Shown here: in pieces, positions 54,691 through 63,182 of the stretch
Layout of the letters: every line of letters starts with the position of its first letter
How positions within the stretch are numbered: position 1 is the first letter of the stretch
Program-made: the position numbers and the translations under genes
Source of the DNA: Methylophilus methylotrophus DSM 46235 = ATCC 53528
GTDB lineage: Bacteria > Pseudomonadota > Gammaproteobacteria > Burkholderiales > Methylophilaceae
Direction of reading: 5' to 3'
NCBI RefSeq assembly: GCF_000378225.1
Contig: NZ_KB905142.1
Coordinates: 124,001 to 188,000, forward strand
Length of the DNA: 64,000 bases
The notes under the pieces: model-generated
The model's database searches: none
What the model was told of the DNA's origin: nothing
Seen by the model: only the letters and a program-made list of their open reading frames with translations

Positions 54691-56037
54691 ATGAAACTCA
54701 TCAGGTTGGTAGCTATTGGTGTCTTGTTAATATTGGTTTCTGGCTGTGCAACGAATGCGATGACAGGCAGAAAGCAACTCGCGTTAGTTTCTGAAAAAAC
54801 AGTGATAGAAAAAAGTGACAGTATGTATATGTCACTTGTGGATAGTTATGACAAAAAGGGAAAAATATCAAAAGACCCTGAAGTAAATGAGCGGATTAGA
54901 ACAATCACAAATAGGCTGGTTCATCGTGCTATTGAATACAGGCCTGAGACAGTCGCCTGGAGCTGGCAGGTTAATGTGATTGAAGATCAGACCCCCAATG
55001 CTTTTTGCATGCCAGGAGGCAAGATGGGGGTGAATACCGGATTACTTGAAAAAATTCAACCTACTGATGATGAGTTGGCTCAAGTAATGGGGCATGAGAT
55101 TTCGCATGCACTAGCCAATCATGGCGCCGAAAAAATGTCTAATCAAATGCTTGGGCAGATTATTGTCGGCACTCTTGCTGTGGCTGCGGCGGCATCTGAA
55201 TCTAACAACGGTAGATACAACCAAAATACACAAAGAGCCGTTCAGGATATGGCCGTGATTGGGACGGCTGCATTTATCACTCTGCCTAATAGCAGAACTG
55301 CCGAAACTGAAGCCGACAAAATGGGTGTGGAAATCGCGGCACAGGCGGGTTATGACCCCGCTGCAGCTATCAGCATTTGGGAAAAAATGATGGCTGCCAC
55401 AAATCAGGAGTCCCGAGGTGATTTTTGGAGCACACACCCATCACCACCCAACCGCATTGATGCCTTTAAAGCCTTGCAAGAGCCTATGCAGCAAATCTAT
55501 GCCCAGAGTAAATTAACTTACACGGCGGATTACAAACCAACCTATAACTTTGTGAAAATGGGCACTGATCCACTAGCCGATTCGAGTAATGTTCGGGTAG
55601 TTAATGCGGATGGGACAAGTAGTAGCTTTGCAATGCCGACAATTGATTCAAAACCACGTGTGTTTTATTCGTCTGAGTTTGCGCTTTTCAAAGAAGGTAA
55701 GTTGGAGCTTACCTGCATTAATTGTGGGCTTACTAATTTCATGAATAATTCAACGATCAATGAATATATTCAAAAAGAAGATTGGCGAAGGTTGATGCAA
55801 ACGCTCATCAAGGTAAATCACAAATCAGATTTGTCTTATTACCACCTAGGGTTAGCAGCTGAAGGAATGGGCCACAAAGAAGCCGCAAGAGTTTACTTTG
55901 AGAAGGCGAGAGAGTTGTTTCATGGTCAGGAGTTTAGTTGTGCGACTGCCAAAATGAATAAATGCAAAGATATGAATATTGCTGAGTTGGTTGAAAATAA
56001 ACTGAACAATAGTGATTATGCTTTGAGCGAAAAGTAG
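54691..56037 (+). CDS. M48-family metallopeptidase lipoprotein
   Basis: A 448-residue envelope peptidase. The lipoprotein signal ends at LVSGC (Cys19). The M48 domain spans about 65-290, with the zinc site HEISH (135-139) and the third ligand Glu in TAETEADKMG. The C-terminal part (about 330-448) has two Cys-x2-Cys-like sites (LTCINCGL) and helical repeats, unlike the short E. coli LoiP. ATG 54691 is chosen by AGAGAGG upstream and the immediate signal peptide. It follows the AIPR gene by 133 bp in the same direction. It may be chromosomal envelope quality control or part of the acquired patch; the context does not decide. Confidence 0.88.
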   Translation: MKLIRLVAIGVLLILVSGCATNAMTGRKQLALVSEKTVIEKSDSMYMSLVDSYDKKGKISKDPEVNERIRTITNRLVHRAIEYRPETVAWSWQVNVIEDQTPNAFCMPGGKMGVNTGLLEKIQPTDDELAQVMGHEISHALANHGAEKMSNQMLGQIIVGTLAVAAAASESNNGRYNQNTQRAVQDMAVIGTAAFITLPNSRTAETEADKMGVEIAAQAGYDPAAAISIWEKMMAATNQESRGDFWSTHPSPPNRIDAFKALQEPMQQIYAQSKLTYTADYKPTYNFVKMGTDPLADSSNVRVVNADGTSSSFAMPTIDSKPRVFYSSEFALFKEGKLELTCINCGLTNFMNNSTINEYIQKEDWRRLMQTLIKVNHKSDLSYYHLGLAAEGMGHKEAARVYFEKARELFHGQEFSCATAKMNKCKDMNIAELVENKLNNSDYALSEK

Positions 56038-56071
56038 TATTGTTCCAGACTAAACTTATTTCTTTATCATG

Positions 56072-56108
56072 ATCGGCATTGGCGCTTAAAGCCAATGCCG
56101 ATTGGTTT
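56072..56108 (+). terminator. terminator after the M48 gene, abutting the rlmF start
   Basis: ATCGGCATTGGC pairs with GCCAATGCCGAT around GCTTAAA, followed by TGGTTTT. The T-run ends just before the ATG of the next gene at 56111. Confidence 0.85.
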
Positions 56109-56110
56109 TC

Positions 56111-57013
56111 ATGAAACCCGAATCTTCAAGCCTTCACTCACGCAACCATCATCGCAACGGTTATGACTTTGCTGTACTGGTGGAAACGCATCCTTCACTC
56201 TCTCAATATGTCCGCCCAAATGCTTACGGTGATGCCTCGATAGACTTTGCTAACCCGCAAGCAGTAAAAGCCTTAAACCAAGCTTTGCTCAAGCATTATT
56301 ACGGCGTGGCGGTGTGGGATATTCCAAAGAATTACTTATGTCCGCCTATCCCCGGGCGGGCAGATTATGTGCATTACTTGGCGGATTTACTGGCTGAGAG
56401 CTGTATTACTGAACACGTGCGTTTGCTGGATATTGGTACGGGTGCGAATCTGGTTTATCCGCTGATTGCTGCGCATGCTTATGGCTGGCAATGTGTGGGC
56501 GTGGATATTGATGCCAAAGCCTTGCGCAATGCGCAGCAGATTATTGAGGCGAATGGTTTGCAGCAGCAGATTAGCGTGCGTCAGCAGCCTAACCCGAGCT
56601 CGATTTTTAAAGGCGTGATGTTGCCGGGCGAGCAATTCACCATCACCTTATGTAACCCACCTTTTCATGCTTCAGCCGAAGAAGCGTTGGCGGGTACGCA
56701 GCGTAAATGGCGCGGTTTGGGTAAAAAGCCACCACAGGCATTGAATTTTGGCGGGCAGTCTAATGAATTATTCTGTGAGGGCGGTGAGGCGGCGTTTTTA
56801 ACCACCATGATTCGTGAGAGTAAGTTGTTTGCCAAACAGTGTGGGTGGTTTACCACGCTGGTTTCCAAAGCGACTAATTTGCCGTTGGTCTACCGTGAAC
56901 TGAAAAAGGTGCAGGCGGTGACGGTAAAAACCATTGAGATGGCGCAAGGCCAAAAGCAAAGCCGGTTTGTGGCTTGGAGTTTTCAACCTGCCGTTGCCAA
57001 AAAGCGCATTTAA
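56111..57013 (+). CDS. rlmF: 23S rRNA (adenine-1618-N6)-methyltransferase
   Basis: SAM-dependent methyltransferase that modifies A1618 of 23S rRNA, 300 residues. It has the N-terminal SLHSRNHHRNGYDF and FANPQAVKALNQALLKHYYGV segments and WDIPKNYLCPPIPGRADYVH, all typical of RlmF; the SAM motif LLDIGTGANLVYPL (about 110-123); and the catalytic NPPF in TLCNPPFHAS. The start at ATG 56111 agrees with the family N terminus, but no Shine-Dalgarno is present because a terminator hairpin fills the upstream space. Confidence 0.94.
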   Translation: MKPESSSLHSRNHHRNGYDFAVLVETHPSLSQYVRPNAYGDASIDFANPQAVKALNQALLKHYYGVAVWDIPKNYLCPPIPGRADYVHYLADLLAESCITEHVRLLDIGTGANLVYPLIAAHAYGWQCVGVDIDAKALRNAQQIIEANGLQQQISVRQQPNPSSIFKGVMLPGEQFTITLCNPPFHASAEEALAGTQRKWRGLGKKPPQALNFGGQSNELFCEGGEAAFLTTMIRESKLFAKQCGWFTTLVSKATNLPLVYRELKKVQAVTVKTIEMAQGQKQSRFVAWSFQPAVAKKRI

Positions 57014-57029
57014 TCAGCAGTTTAAATTC

Positions 57030-57051
57030 AATAGGCGCAATCAAGCCTATT
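57030..57051. terminator. weak hairpin after rlmF
   Basis: AATAGGC and GCCTATT form a 7-bp stem around 8 bases. There is no T-run. It lies between rlmF and an antisense gene fragment and could end transcription in either direction. Confidence 0.35.
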
Positions 57052-57187
57052 CTTCACCAATCACATCGCCTTTCATTGGTGCTTGCCCACCTGATCTATT
57101 CATGATGGCATCAAACTTTTCATAGTCTGCCTGTTGTTGCCGCTCACTAAAAAACTCGGCGGGTGTAATTGCATCTTTGTTGGGCTT
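57047..57187 (-). pseudogene. 46-codon C-terminal gene fragment, family not identified
   Basis: An open frame on the minus strand between stops, without a usable start, ending in TAG at 57047-57049. It reads KPNKDAITPAEFFSERQQQA and continues through DYEKFDAIMNRSGG to a terminal GDVIGEE. The composition and Pro-Ala-Glu-Phe-Phe, Ile-Met-Asn-Arg-x-Gly-Gly pattern look like the end of a real small protein, perhaps an antitoxin-like one, whose N-terminal part has been lost. I cannot name the family. Confidence 0.45.
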
Positions 57188-57204
57188 TTACAATGGATGC
57201 TGGA

Positions 57205-59790
57205 TTAAGCCCTCATGCCTACCTGAGAGAGTATCTCTGGAATCTGTGCCGCAGCGACTGGGCGGCTAAACAGGTATCCCTGTATCTGGTCACATTGGCA
57301 GTGGGTGAGAAAAGCCAGTTGCTCCTGGGTCTCTACCCCTTCGGCCACTACAGTGAGTTGCAGGATGTGTCCAAGCTGAATGATCGCCCGCACAATTTCT
57401 GCACTATCCTTGTCTTGATGAAGATCGCGGATGAAGGATTTATCAATTTTGAGTTTGTCGACTGAGAGTTGCTTGAGGTACGAGAGGCTGGAGTAGCCAG
57501 TGCCAAAGTCGTCAATGGCAAGTTTCACACCAATCTGTTTCAGTGTGTGCAGCGTGCTGATCACTGACTCTGTGTCCTGGATCAGGATAGATTCTGTCAG
57601 CTCTAGCTCCAGGCATTGCGGCGGCAGACCAAAATCATGCAGGGCTGCACTAATGGTTTCTACGATGTTGCCATGCCGGAACTGGTGAGAAGACAAGTTC
57701 ACTGCGACTACCAGATGAGTTTGCCCTTGCTGGTGCCATGCAGCCAGTTGCCGACACGCTTCGCGCAGCACCCATTGTCCCATCTGGATAATCAGCCCGC
57801 TTTGCTCTGCGATGGGAATAAACTCGCACGGGGGGAGCATTTGACCATCGGCACTTTGCCAGCGGATTAAGGCTTCTATACCGCTGATGCGGCCATCAAA
57901 AAGGCGTATTTGTGGTTGGTAATGCAGTAAAAACTCATCGTTTTTAAGCGCAGCGTGCAGGTCTGTTTGAATGCGCATGCGCTTTTGGGCGTCGGCATTC
58001 ATCTGCGCAACAAAAAAGCGGTAGGTGTTGCGGCCGCAATCTTTGGCCAGGTACAAAGCGGCATCTGCGTTTTTGCGCAGGGTTTCAAAGTCTTTGCCAT
58101 CGTTTGGATAGAGGCTGATGCCGATGCTGAAAGATGCATGCAATGTGTTACCGCTGACTGCAAACGGCTCTTGCATGGCATTTAGAATCTGTTGTGCGGT
58201 CTGGGTGGGGATATCCGAATCTTGTGTGTTGTGAATGAGCAACATAAATTCGTCACCGCCTTCGCGGCTGAGGATGCAAGCTTCTGACAGTATATTCTCC
58301 AGGCGCCTGACGACGGCTACCAGTAGCGCATCGCCGGTGGCATGACCATAGCTGTCGTTGATCTCCTTGAAGTTGTCCATATCCAGGAACAGCATAGCGA
58401 GGCCGTATTTGCGCTTATTCGCATGGTGTATGAATTGCTCAAAACGCTTGCGCAGTAGCAGGCGGTTAGGCAGACCGGTCAGCGGGTCATGGTGCGCAAG
58501 ATATTCCAGTTTTGTTTCTGCCTCCCGATGTTCGGCCCTGATACGCAGCGACTGAATACCAAATGCCAAGTCATTGGCGAGTTCATCGAGCAGGGTGACT
58601 TCTTCATCAGAAAATGCATGGGTCCGGGAGGCATAAATCGTGATGACGCCTATGGTCTGTTTTGCCACGTTGAGTGGCAAGGCGATGCAGGAAAGCAGGC
58701 CTTCCTGGTTGGCTATTTCGCCCAGGCAGCTCAAGCGGGCTGCACCGGGGTAGTCCTGAATAATCTCCACACGACCATTTTGAAAGGCTTTCACGGCCAG
58801 GCTGATTTCCGGCGTTTGCTGCTCAAGCGCCATCGTCTTCGTTTGGCTTCCGCCAGCCATAGCGGCAATCCGTAAGGGTTGGTAGCTTCCATGGTCGGGG
58901 TAACCCACCCAAGCCAGCTGATAGCCACCGGACTCGATGACCAATTGGCAAATGTCATTGAGGAGTTGTTGTTCATTGTCAGCATGAATGAGTGTCTGGT
59001 TACAGTTGCTTAGCAAACGCAGTGAACGATTAAGCCTGAGCAACGCTTTTTCGGAATGCTTTTGCTGGGTGATATCACGCAAAATGCAAAGCACGCCAGA
59101 GACCTCGCCGATGGCATCTTTTTCCCGGACAAGACGAAGTTCTATGATGCGATCATCTGGCGATTGACTCTCTAGTGTACAAGGTGCTTCCTGTTGTAAT
59201 GTCTGCAATATGGCATGGTGAATTTTTTCGCGTTCTGTGGCAGTTGCAATCTGCTCACATTCAAGCAGGGTCTTGCCCAGCAGCATGGATTCCTCTATGC
59301 CAAATAACGCTGTGAAGGAGGGACTGACGTAGCTGTACCTGGCCTGCTGGTCAAAGCGGACAATGTGGTCGGGATGGTTTTCAATCAGCGCGCGTAAACG
59401 TTTTTCACTTAATTTAAGTGCGGTGATGTCATGCGCAATCGCCAGGACGCCCACCACTTTTCCATCATTATCCAGCTCAGGGACAGCACGAATTCTGAGG
59501 ACCTTGGTGTGGACATTCGGGCCATCAGGCAACCGGTCTAGAAAAAAATCAAACTCAATATCCACCCCGGTTTCTATCACGCTACGGATTTTTTCCTGAT
59601 AGTGTTGTAAGGCCACTGAGGACGGCCTGAGCGAGCTGGGTGTTTTGCCTTGCAGGTCTTGAGTAGGTTCACCAATCAGTTTGATTGCTGCTGGATTGAG
59701 ATAGGTGCGCTTGCAGTCCTTATCATAATGGATGACAGGCTCATGCAGATAATCAGTCAGCGTGATGAATTTTCTGTCATCAGCAGCCAT
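57205..59790 (-). CDS. PAS-PAS-GAF-GGDEF-EAL cyclic-di-GMP protein
   Basis: A cytoplasmic 861-residue signalling protein without transmembrane segments. There are two PAS domains (about residues 5-130 and 131-255), a GAF domain (about 260-425), a GGDEF domain with intact SREGGDEF (about 430-590), and an EAL domain with GIEALIRW and later DDFGTGYSSLSYL and DKSFI motifs (about 605-855). The intact motifs suggest that both cyclase and phosphodiesterase activities are possible, though in such tandems the EAL is often dominant. It stands alone on the minus strand and has no partner gene. Confidence 0.93.
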   Translation of the reverse strand: MAADDRKFITLTDYLHEPVIHYDKDCKRTYLNPAAIKLIGEPTQDLQGKTPSSLRPSSVALQHYQEKIRSVIETGVDIEFDFFLDRLPDGPNVHTKVLRIRAVPELDNDGKVVGVLAIAHDITALKLSEKRLRALIENHPDHIVRFDQQARYSYVSPSFTALFGIEESMLLGKTLLECEQIATATEREKIHHAILQTLQQEAPCTLESQSPDDRIIELRLVREKDAIGEVSGVLCILRDITQQKHSEKALLRLNRSLRLLSNCNQTLIHADNEQQLLNDICQLVIESGGYQLAWVGYPDHGSYQPLRIAAMAGGSQTKTMALEQQTPEISLAVKAFQNGRVEIIQDYPGAARLSCLGEIANQEGLLSCIALPLNVAKQTIGVITIYASRTHAFSDEEVTLLDELANDLAFGIQSLRIRAEHREAETKLEYLAHHDPLTGLPNRLLLRKRFEQFIHHANKRKYGLAMLFLDMDNFKEINDSYGHATGDALLVAVVRRLENILSEACILSREGGDEFMLLIHNTQDSDIPTQTAQQILNAMQEPFAVSGNTLHASFSIGISLYPNDGKDFETLRKNADAALYLAKDCGRNTYRFFVAQMNADAQKRMRIQTDLHAALKNDEFLLHYQPQIRLFDGRISGIEALIRWQSADGQMLPPCEFIPIAEQSGLIIQMGQWVLREACRQLAAWHQQGQTHLVVAVNLSSHQFRHGNIVETISAALHDFGLPPQCLELELTESILIQDTESVISTLHTLKQIGVKLAIDDFGTGYSSLSYLKQLSVDKLKIDKSFIRDLHQDKDSAEIVRAIIQLGHILQLTVVAEGVETQEQLAFLTHCQCDQIQGYLFSRPVAAAQIPEILSQVGMRA

Positions 59791-60056
59791 GGTGGTAACC
59801 CCGAAGAATATCGTTTTATTCGTTAAAGAATATCACACAAGCTTTATTGTGCTCACTTGATTTTTAGCGGCTGTTGTTGCCGATCAATTTCACGAATCTG
59901 GCCTGGAAATCTCATGATGATTCACTCGCTTCCTTTATCGTGCGGTCCCAACTTCTAGCGAGTTAAGAAATTAAAGTGTGCTCTATTAGGTGGCCTGGGT
60001 ATTGTGGGCGATAATGGCGGTCTTTGTGTTAAACGTCATTTCTGGAATTTTCTCTC

Positions 60057-62255
60057 ATGGAAATCAAGGTCAATTTTCTCGATAAGCTACGCCTGGAAGC
60101 CAAGTTTGATGACTTCACGGTGATTGCCGACCAGCCTATCCGCTATAAAGGCGATGGCTCGGCGCCGGGTCCGTTTGATTACTTTCTGGCATCATCGGCC
60201 TTGTGTGCGGCTTATTTTGTGAAGTTGTACTGTAATACGCGTGGAATTCCGACTGAGAATATCCGCTTGTCGCATAACAATATTGTCGATCCGGAAAACC
60301 GCTACAAGCAGATTTTCAAGATACAGATTGAGTTGCCTGCCGATATTTCTGAAAAAGACCGCACAGGTATTTTGCGGTCGATTGACCGTTGCACGGTAAA
60401 AAAAGTGGTGCAGGAAGGGCCGGACTTTATCATTGAAGAAGTGGCTAACCTGGATGCAGACGCGCAGGCCTTGCTGACTGTAGATACTTCGGCTGACTCA
60501 CAAACGTATATCACCGGTAAAGACTTACCTTTAGAGCAGACCATTGCCAATATGACCAGCGTGCTGGCCGGACTGGGTATCAAGATTGAGATCGCTTCGT
60601 GGCGCAATATTGTGCCTAACGTGTGGTCACTGCATATCCGCGATGCGCATTCGCCGATGTGCTTCACCAACGGCAAAGGATCAACCAAGGAAAGCGCGCT
60701 GGCATCTGCGCTGGGCGAATATATCGAGCGGCTGAGTAACAACCATTTTTATGCCGGCTCGTACTGGGGTGAAGAGATCGCCAATGCGCCATTTGTGCAT
60801 TACCCGAATGAGCGCTGGTTCAAGCCTGGCCGCAAGGATGCGTTGCCGAAAGAGATTCTTGATGAATATACGCTGGAAATTTATAACCCGGATGGCGAGT
60901 TGCGCGGTTCACATCTGATAGACACTAACTCTGGCAATGTGGAACGCGGGATTTGTTCGCTGCCATTTGTGCGGCAGTCGGATGGCGAAACGGTCTACTT
61001 CCCGACCAATTTGGTGGAAAACCTGTTTGTCAGCAATGGCATGAGTGCGGGCAATACGCTGGTGGAAGCGCAGGTGCAATGCTTGTCAGAAATTTTTGAG
61101 CGTGCAGTGAAACGCGAAATCATTGAAGGCGAAATCGCCTTGCCGGATGTGCCGCAGGACGTGCTGGCAAAATACCCTGGCGTGGTGGCGGGCATTAAAG
61201 GGCTGGAAGAGCAGGGTTTTCCTGTGCTGGTGAAAGATGCTTCGCTGGGCGGGCAATACCCTGTCATGTGCGTGACCTTGATGAACCCGCGCACCGGCGG
61301 TGTGTTCGCCTCGTTTGGCGCACACCCGACCATGGAAGTCGCGCTGGAACGCAGCCTGACCGAATTGCTGCAAGGCCGCAGCTTTGAAGGCCTCAATGAT
61401 TTGCCCCAACCGACCTTTGCCAGCGAAGCTGTGACTGAGCCGAATAATTTTGTTGAACATTTTATTGATTCCAGCGGCATTGTGTCGTGGCGCTTTTTCA
61501 GCGCGAAGTCGGATTACGAGTTTGTGGAATGGGATTTTTCCGGTGAGGGCGAGGATTCAAATGCTCAGGAAGCCGCGACCATGTTTGGCATGCTGGCCGA
61601 CATGGGCAAAGAGGCATATGTGGCCGTGTATGACCAGCTAGGCGCGACTGCCTGCCGCATCCTGGTGCCAGGGTATTCTGAAGTTTATCCGGTCGAAGAT
61701 CTGGTATGGGATAACACCAATAAAGCATTATTGTTCCGCGAAGATATCCTCAACTTGCACACTTTAGACGATGACAGCCTGGAAGCCTTGCTGGAGCGTT
61801 TAGAGAATAATGAGCTGGATGATTACGGCGATATTGCCACCTTGATTGGCATTGAGTTTGATGAGAATACCGACTGGGGCCAGCTCACGGTGATGGAATT
61901 AAAACTACTGATTCATCTCGCCTTGCAGCAGTTTGAAGAAGCGCATGACCTGGTAGGAGCGTTTTTGCAATATAACGATAACTCGCTGGAACGTGGCCTG
62001 TTTTACCAGGCGTTGAATGTGGTGCTGGAAGTAGAGCTGGATGACGAGTTGCACATGGCGGATTACGAAGCCAACTTCCGCAAGATGTTTGGCGATGCGC
62101 GCATGAATGCTGCATTAGGCTCAGTGGATGGCAGCGTGCGCTTCTATGGTTTGACGCCCACCAGCATGAAACTGGAAGGGTTGGACAGGCATCACCGCTT
62201 GATAGATAGCTACAGGAAGCTGCATGCGGCGCGGGCCAAGGGGGTTGCAAAATAA
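60057..62255 (+). CDS. ycaO: OsmC-YcaO fusion protein
   Basis: A 732-residue protein with an N-terminal OsmC/Ohr-like domain (about residues 1-140, DYFLASSALCAAYFVKLYCNTRG, containing the two peroxidatic-type Cys) and a YcaO domain (about 165-600) with the ATP-site stretch GKGSTKESALASALGEYIERLSN and a later ASFGAHPTMEVALERSLTELLQGR. This matches the E. coli-type YcaO, a proposed helper for ribosomal protein S12 beta-methylthiolation. YcaO domains activate amide backbones with ATP. No peptide substrate or RiPP partner lies nearby, so a housekeeping role is more probable than a biosynthetic one. Confidence 0.92.
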   Translation: MEIKVNFLDKLRLEAKFDDFTVIADQPIRYKGDGSAPGPFDYFLASSALCAAYFVKLYCNTRGIPTENIRLSHNNIVDPENRYKQIFKIQIELPADISEKDRTGILRSIDRCTVKKVVQEGPDFIIEEVANLDADAQALLTVDTSADSQTYITGKDLPLEQTIANMTSVLAGLGIKIEIASWRNIVPNVWSLHIRDAHSPMCFTNGKGSTKESALASALGEYIERLSNNHFYAGSYWGEEIANAPFVHYPNERWFKPGRKDALPKEILDEYTLEIYNPDGELRGSHLIDTNSGNVERGICSLPFVRQSDGETVYFPTNLVENLFVSNGMSAGNTLVEAQVQCLSEIFERAVKREIIEGEIALPDVPQDVLAKYPGVVAGIKGLEEQGFPVLVKDASLGGQYPVMCVTLMNPRTGGVFASFGAHPTMEVALERSLTELLQGRSFEGLNDLPQPTFASEAVTEPNNFVEHFIDSSGIVSWRFFSAKSDYEFVEWDFSGEGEDSNAQEAATMFGMLADMGKEAYVAVYDQLGATACRILVPGYSEVYPVEDLVWDNTNKALLFREDILNLHTLDDDSLEALLERLENNELDDYGDIATLIGIEFDENTDWGQLTVMELKLLIHLALQQFEEAHDLVGAFLQYNDNSLERGLFYQALNVVLEVELDDELHMADYEANFRKMFGDARMNAALGSVDGSVRFYGLTPTSMKLEGLDRHHRLIDSYRKLHAARAKGVAK

Positions 62256-62289
62256 GCGACTTAGTCCAGTCGCCTAGGCTGAATCAACC

Positions 62290-62320
62290 AAAGCCACAGT
62301 GTATACGCACTGTGGCTTTT
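62290..62320. terminator. bidirectional terminator between ycaO and nadD
   Basis: AAAGCCACAGTG and CACTGTGGCTTTT form a 12-bp stem around TATACG. T-rich on the plus strand (CTTTTATG), and the A-run gives a T-run on the minus strand. It lies between convergent genes and overlaps the last bases of nadD. Confidence 0.85.
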
Positions 62321-62960
62321 ATGTTTGGTACAGCCGATTTTCCTGGATGTATTGCCAGACCGCTGGCGGGATTTGGTCGCGCACGGCATTGTCAGCCTGA
62401 CAAAGTTGCTCACGGGTGCGGGTGGAGGAAATATCTGGCGGTGCCTCGGTTAAAAAGCTGATTAGCCCATTTGCTTGCGCAGCAAATGCTTGTGGGGCCG
62501 TGGCGATATCTACCAGTTTACCTTTGTGCTCTGGAGGCAAGGTTAAGGATTGTTCTTTATCGGCCCGGTGTACCACCAGCAGGTGGCAGTAGTCCAGCAG
62601 CTCCAGCCAGCGGTGCCAGGTTGGCAACTTCTGGTAACTGTCCTGGCCCATCATCAGACATAAAGCCTGGTCAGGAAAACGGGTACGCAATAGGTGTAAG
62701 GTTTCTATGGTATACGAAGGGCCCTGGCGGTCCAGCTCGCAGGTATCCAGCACAAATTTTGGCTGGCTTTGTATTGCCAGCTTGACCATGGCTGTGCGGT
62801 GTTGCGCAGTGACGGCAGGCGTTTCTTTATGTGGTGGCACGGCGGCTGGAATCACACGGATTTGCGTGCAATGCAGGGTGTCTAGCACGGTTTGAGCCAG
62901 CACCAAATGCCCGTTGTGGATGGGGTTGAATGTCCCGCCAAAAATCCCTATGAGTTCCAT
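62319..62960 (-). CDS. nadD: nicotinate-nucleotide adenylyltransferase
   Basis: NAD biosynthesis enzyme converting nicotinate mononucleotide and ATP to deamido-NAD, 213 residues. The nucleotidyltransferase motif GIFGGTFNPIHNGHLVLA (residues 6-23) and the ISSTRTREQL motif (about 179-188) are both present, and MMGQDSYQKLPTWHRW is typical of the NadD group. It lies downstream of proA in the same direction, an order known in betaproteobacteria. A palindromic element fills the gap from proA. Confidence 0.96.
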   Translation of the reverse strand: MELIGIFGGTFNPIHNGHLVLAQTVLDTLHCTQIRVIPAAVPPHKETPAVTAQHRTAMVKLAIQSQPKFVLDTCELDRQGPSYTIETLHLLRTRFPDQALCLMMGQDSYQKLPTWHRWLELLDYCHLLVVHRADKEQSLTLPPEHKGKLVDIATAPQAFAAQANGLISFLTEAPPDISSTRTREQLCQADNAVRDQIPPAVWQYIQENRLYQT

Positions 62961-62995
62961 CTTAATGATTCTTTCGGCGCATCGCAGTAATCATC

Positions 62996-63182
62996 AAATT
63001 GCATCAATTGTGCGTAAGCACTAGGCGCACGGAGCGCAGAAGCCGGACAACTAACACAGTGTTGCGGTGTAGGCTAACTCGCGTAGCGATGTTAAGCACA
63101 GCGGCCGTAACCAATGTACATGGTAGTACATGAGGATTTCGAGCACCGCGCAACAACGTGATGTGCCCAATTCATGCAATTT
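62996..63182. repeat. 187-bp MITE-like palindromic element between proA and nadD
   Basis: Terminal inverted repeats AAATTGCATCAATTGTGC (62996-63013) and GCCCAATTCATGCAATTT (63165-63182) differ at two bases. The inside shares GGCGCACGGAGCGCAGAA and GTACATGAGGATTTCGAGCA with the element at 48851-48995, with about 56 extra bases between these parts. The right end overlaps the proA stop codon. Confidence 0.75.

Noticed and set aside
60057-62255. YcaO gene as part of a RiPP biosynthetic cluster
   Set aside because: No precursor peptide, dehydrogenase or transporter nearby, and the OsmC fusion matches the housekeeping E. coli-type YcaO.
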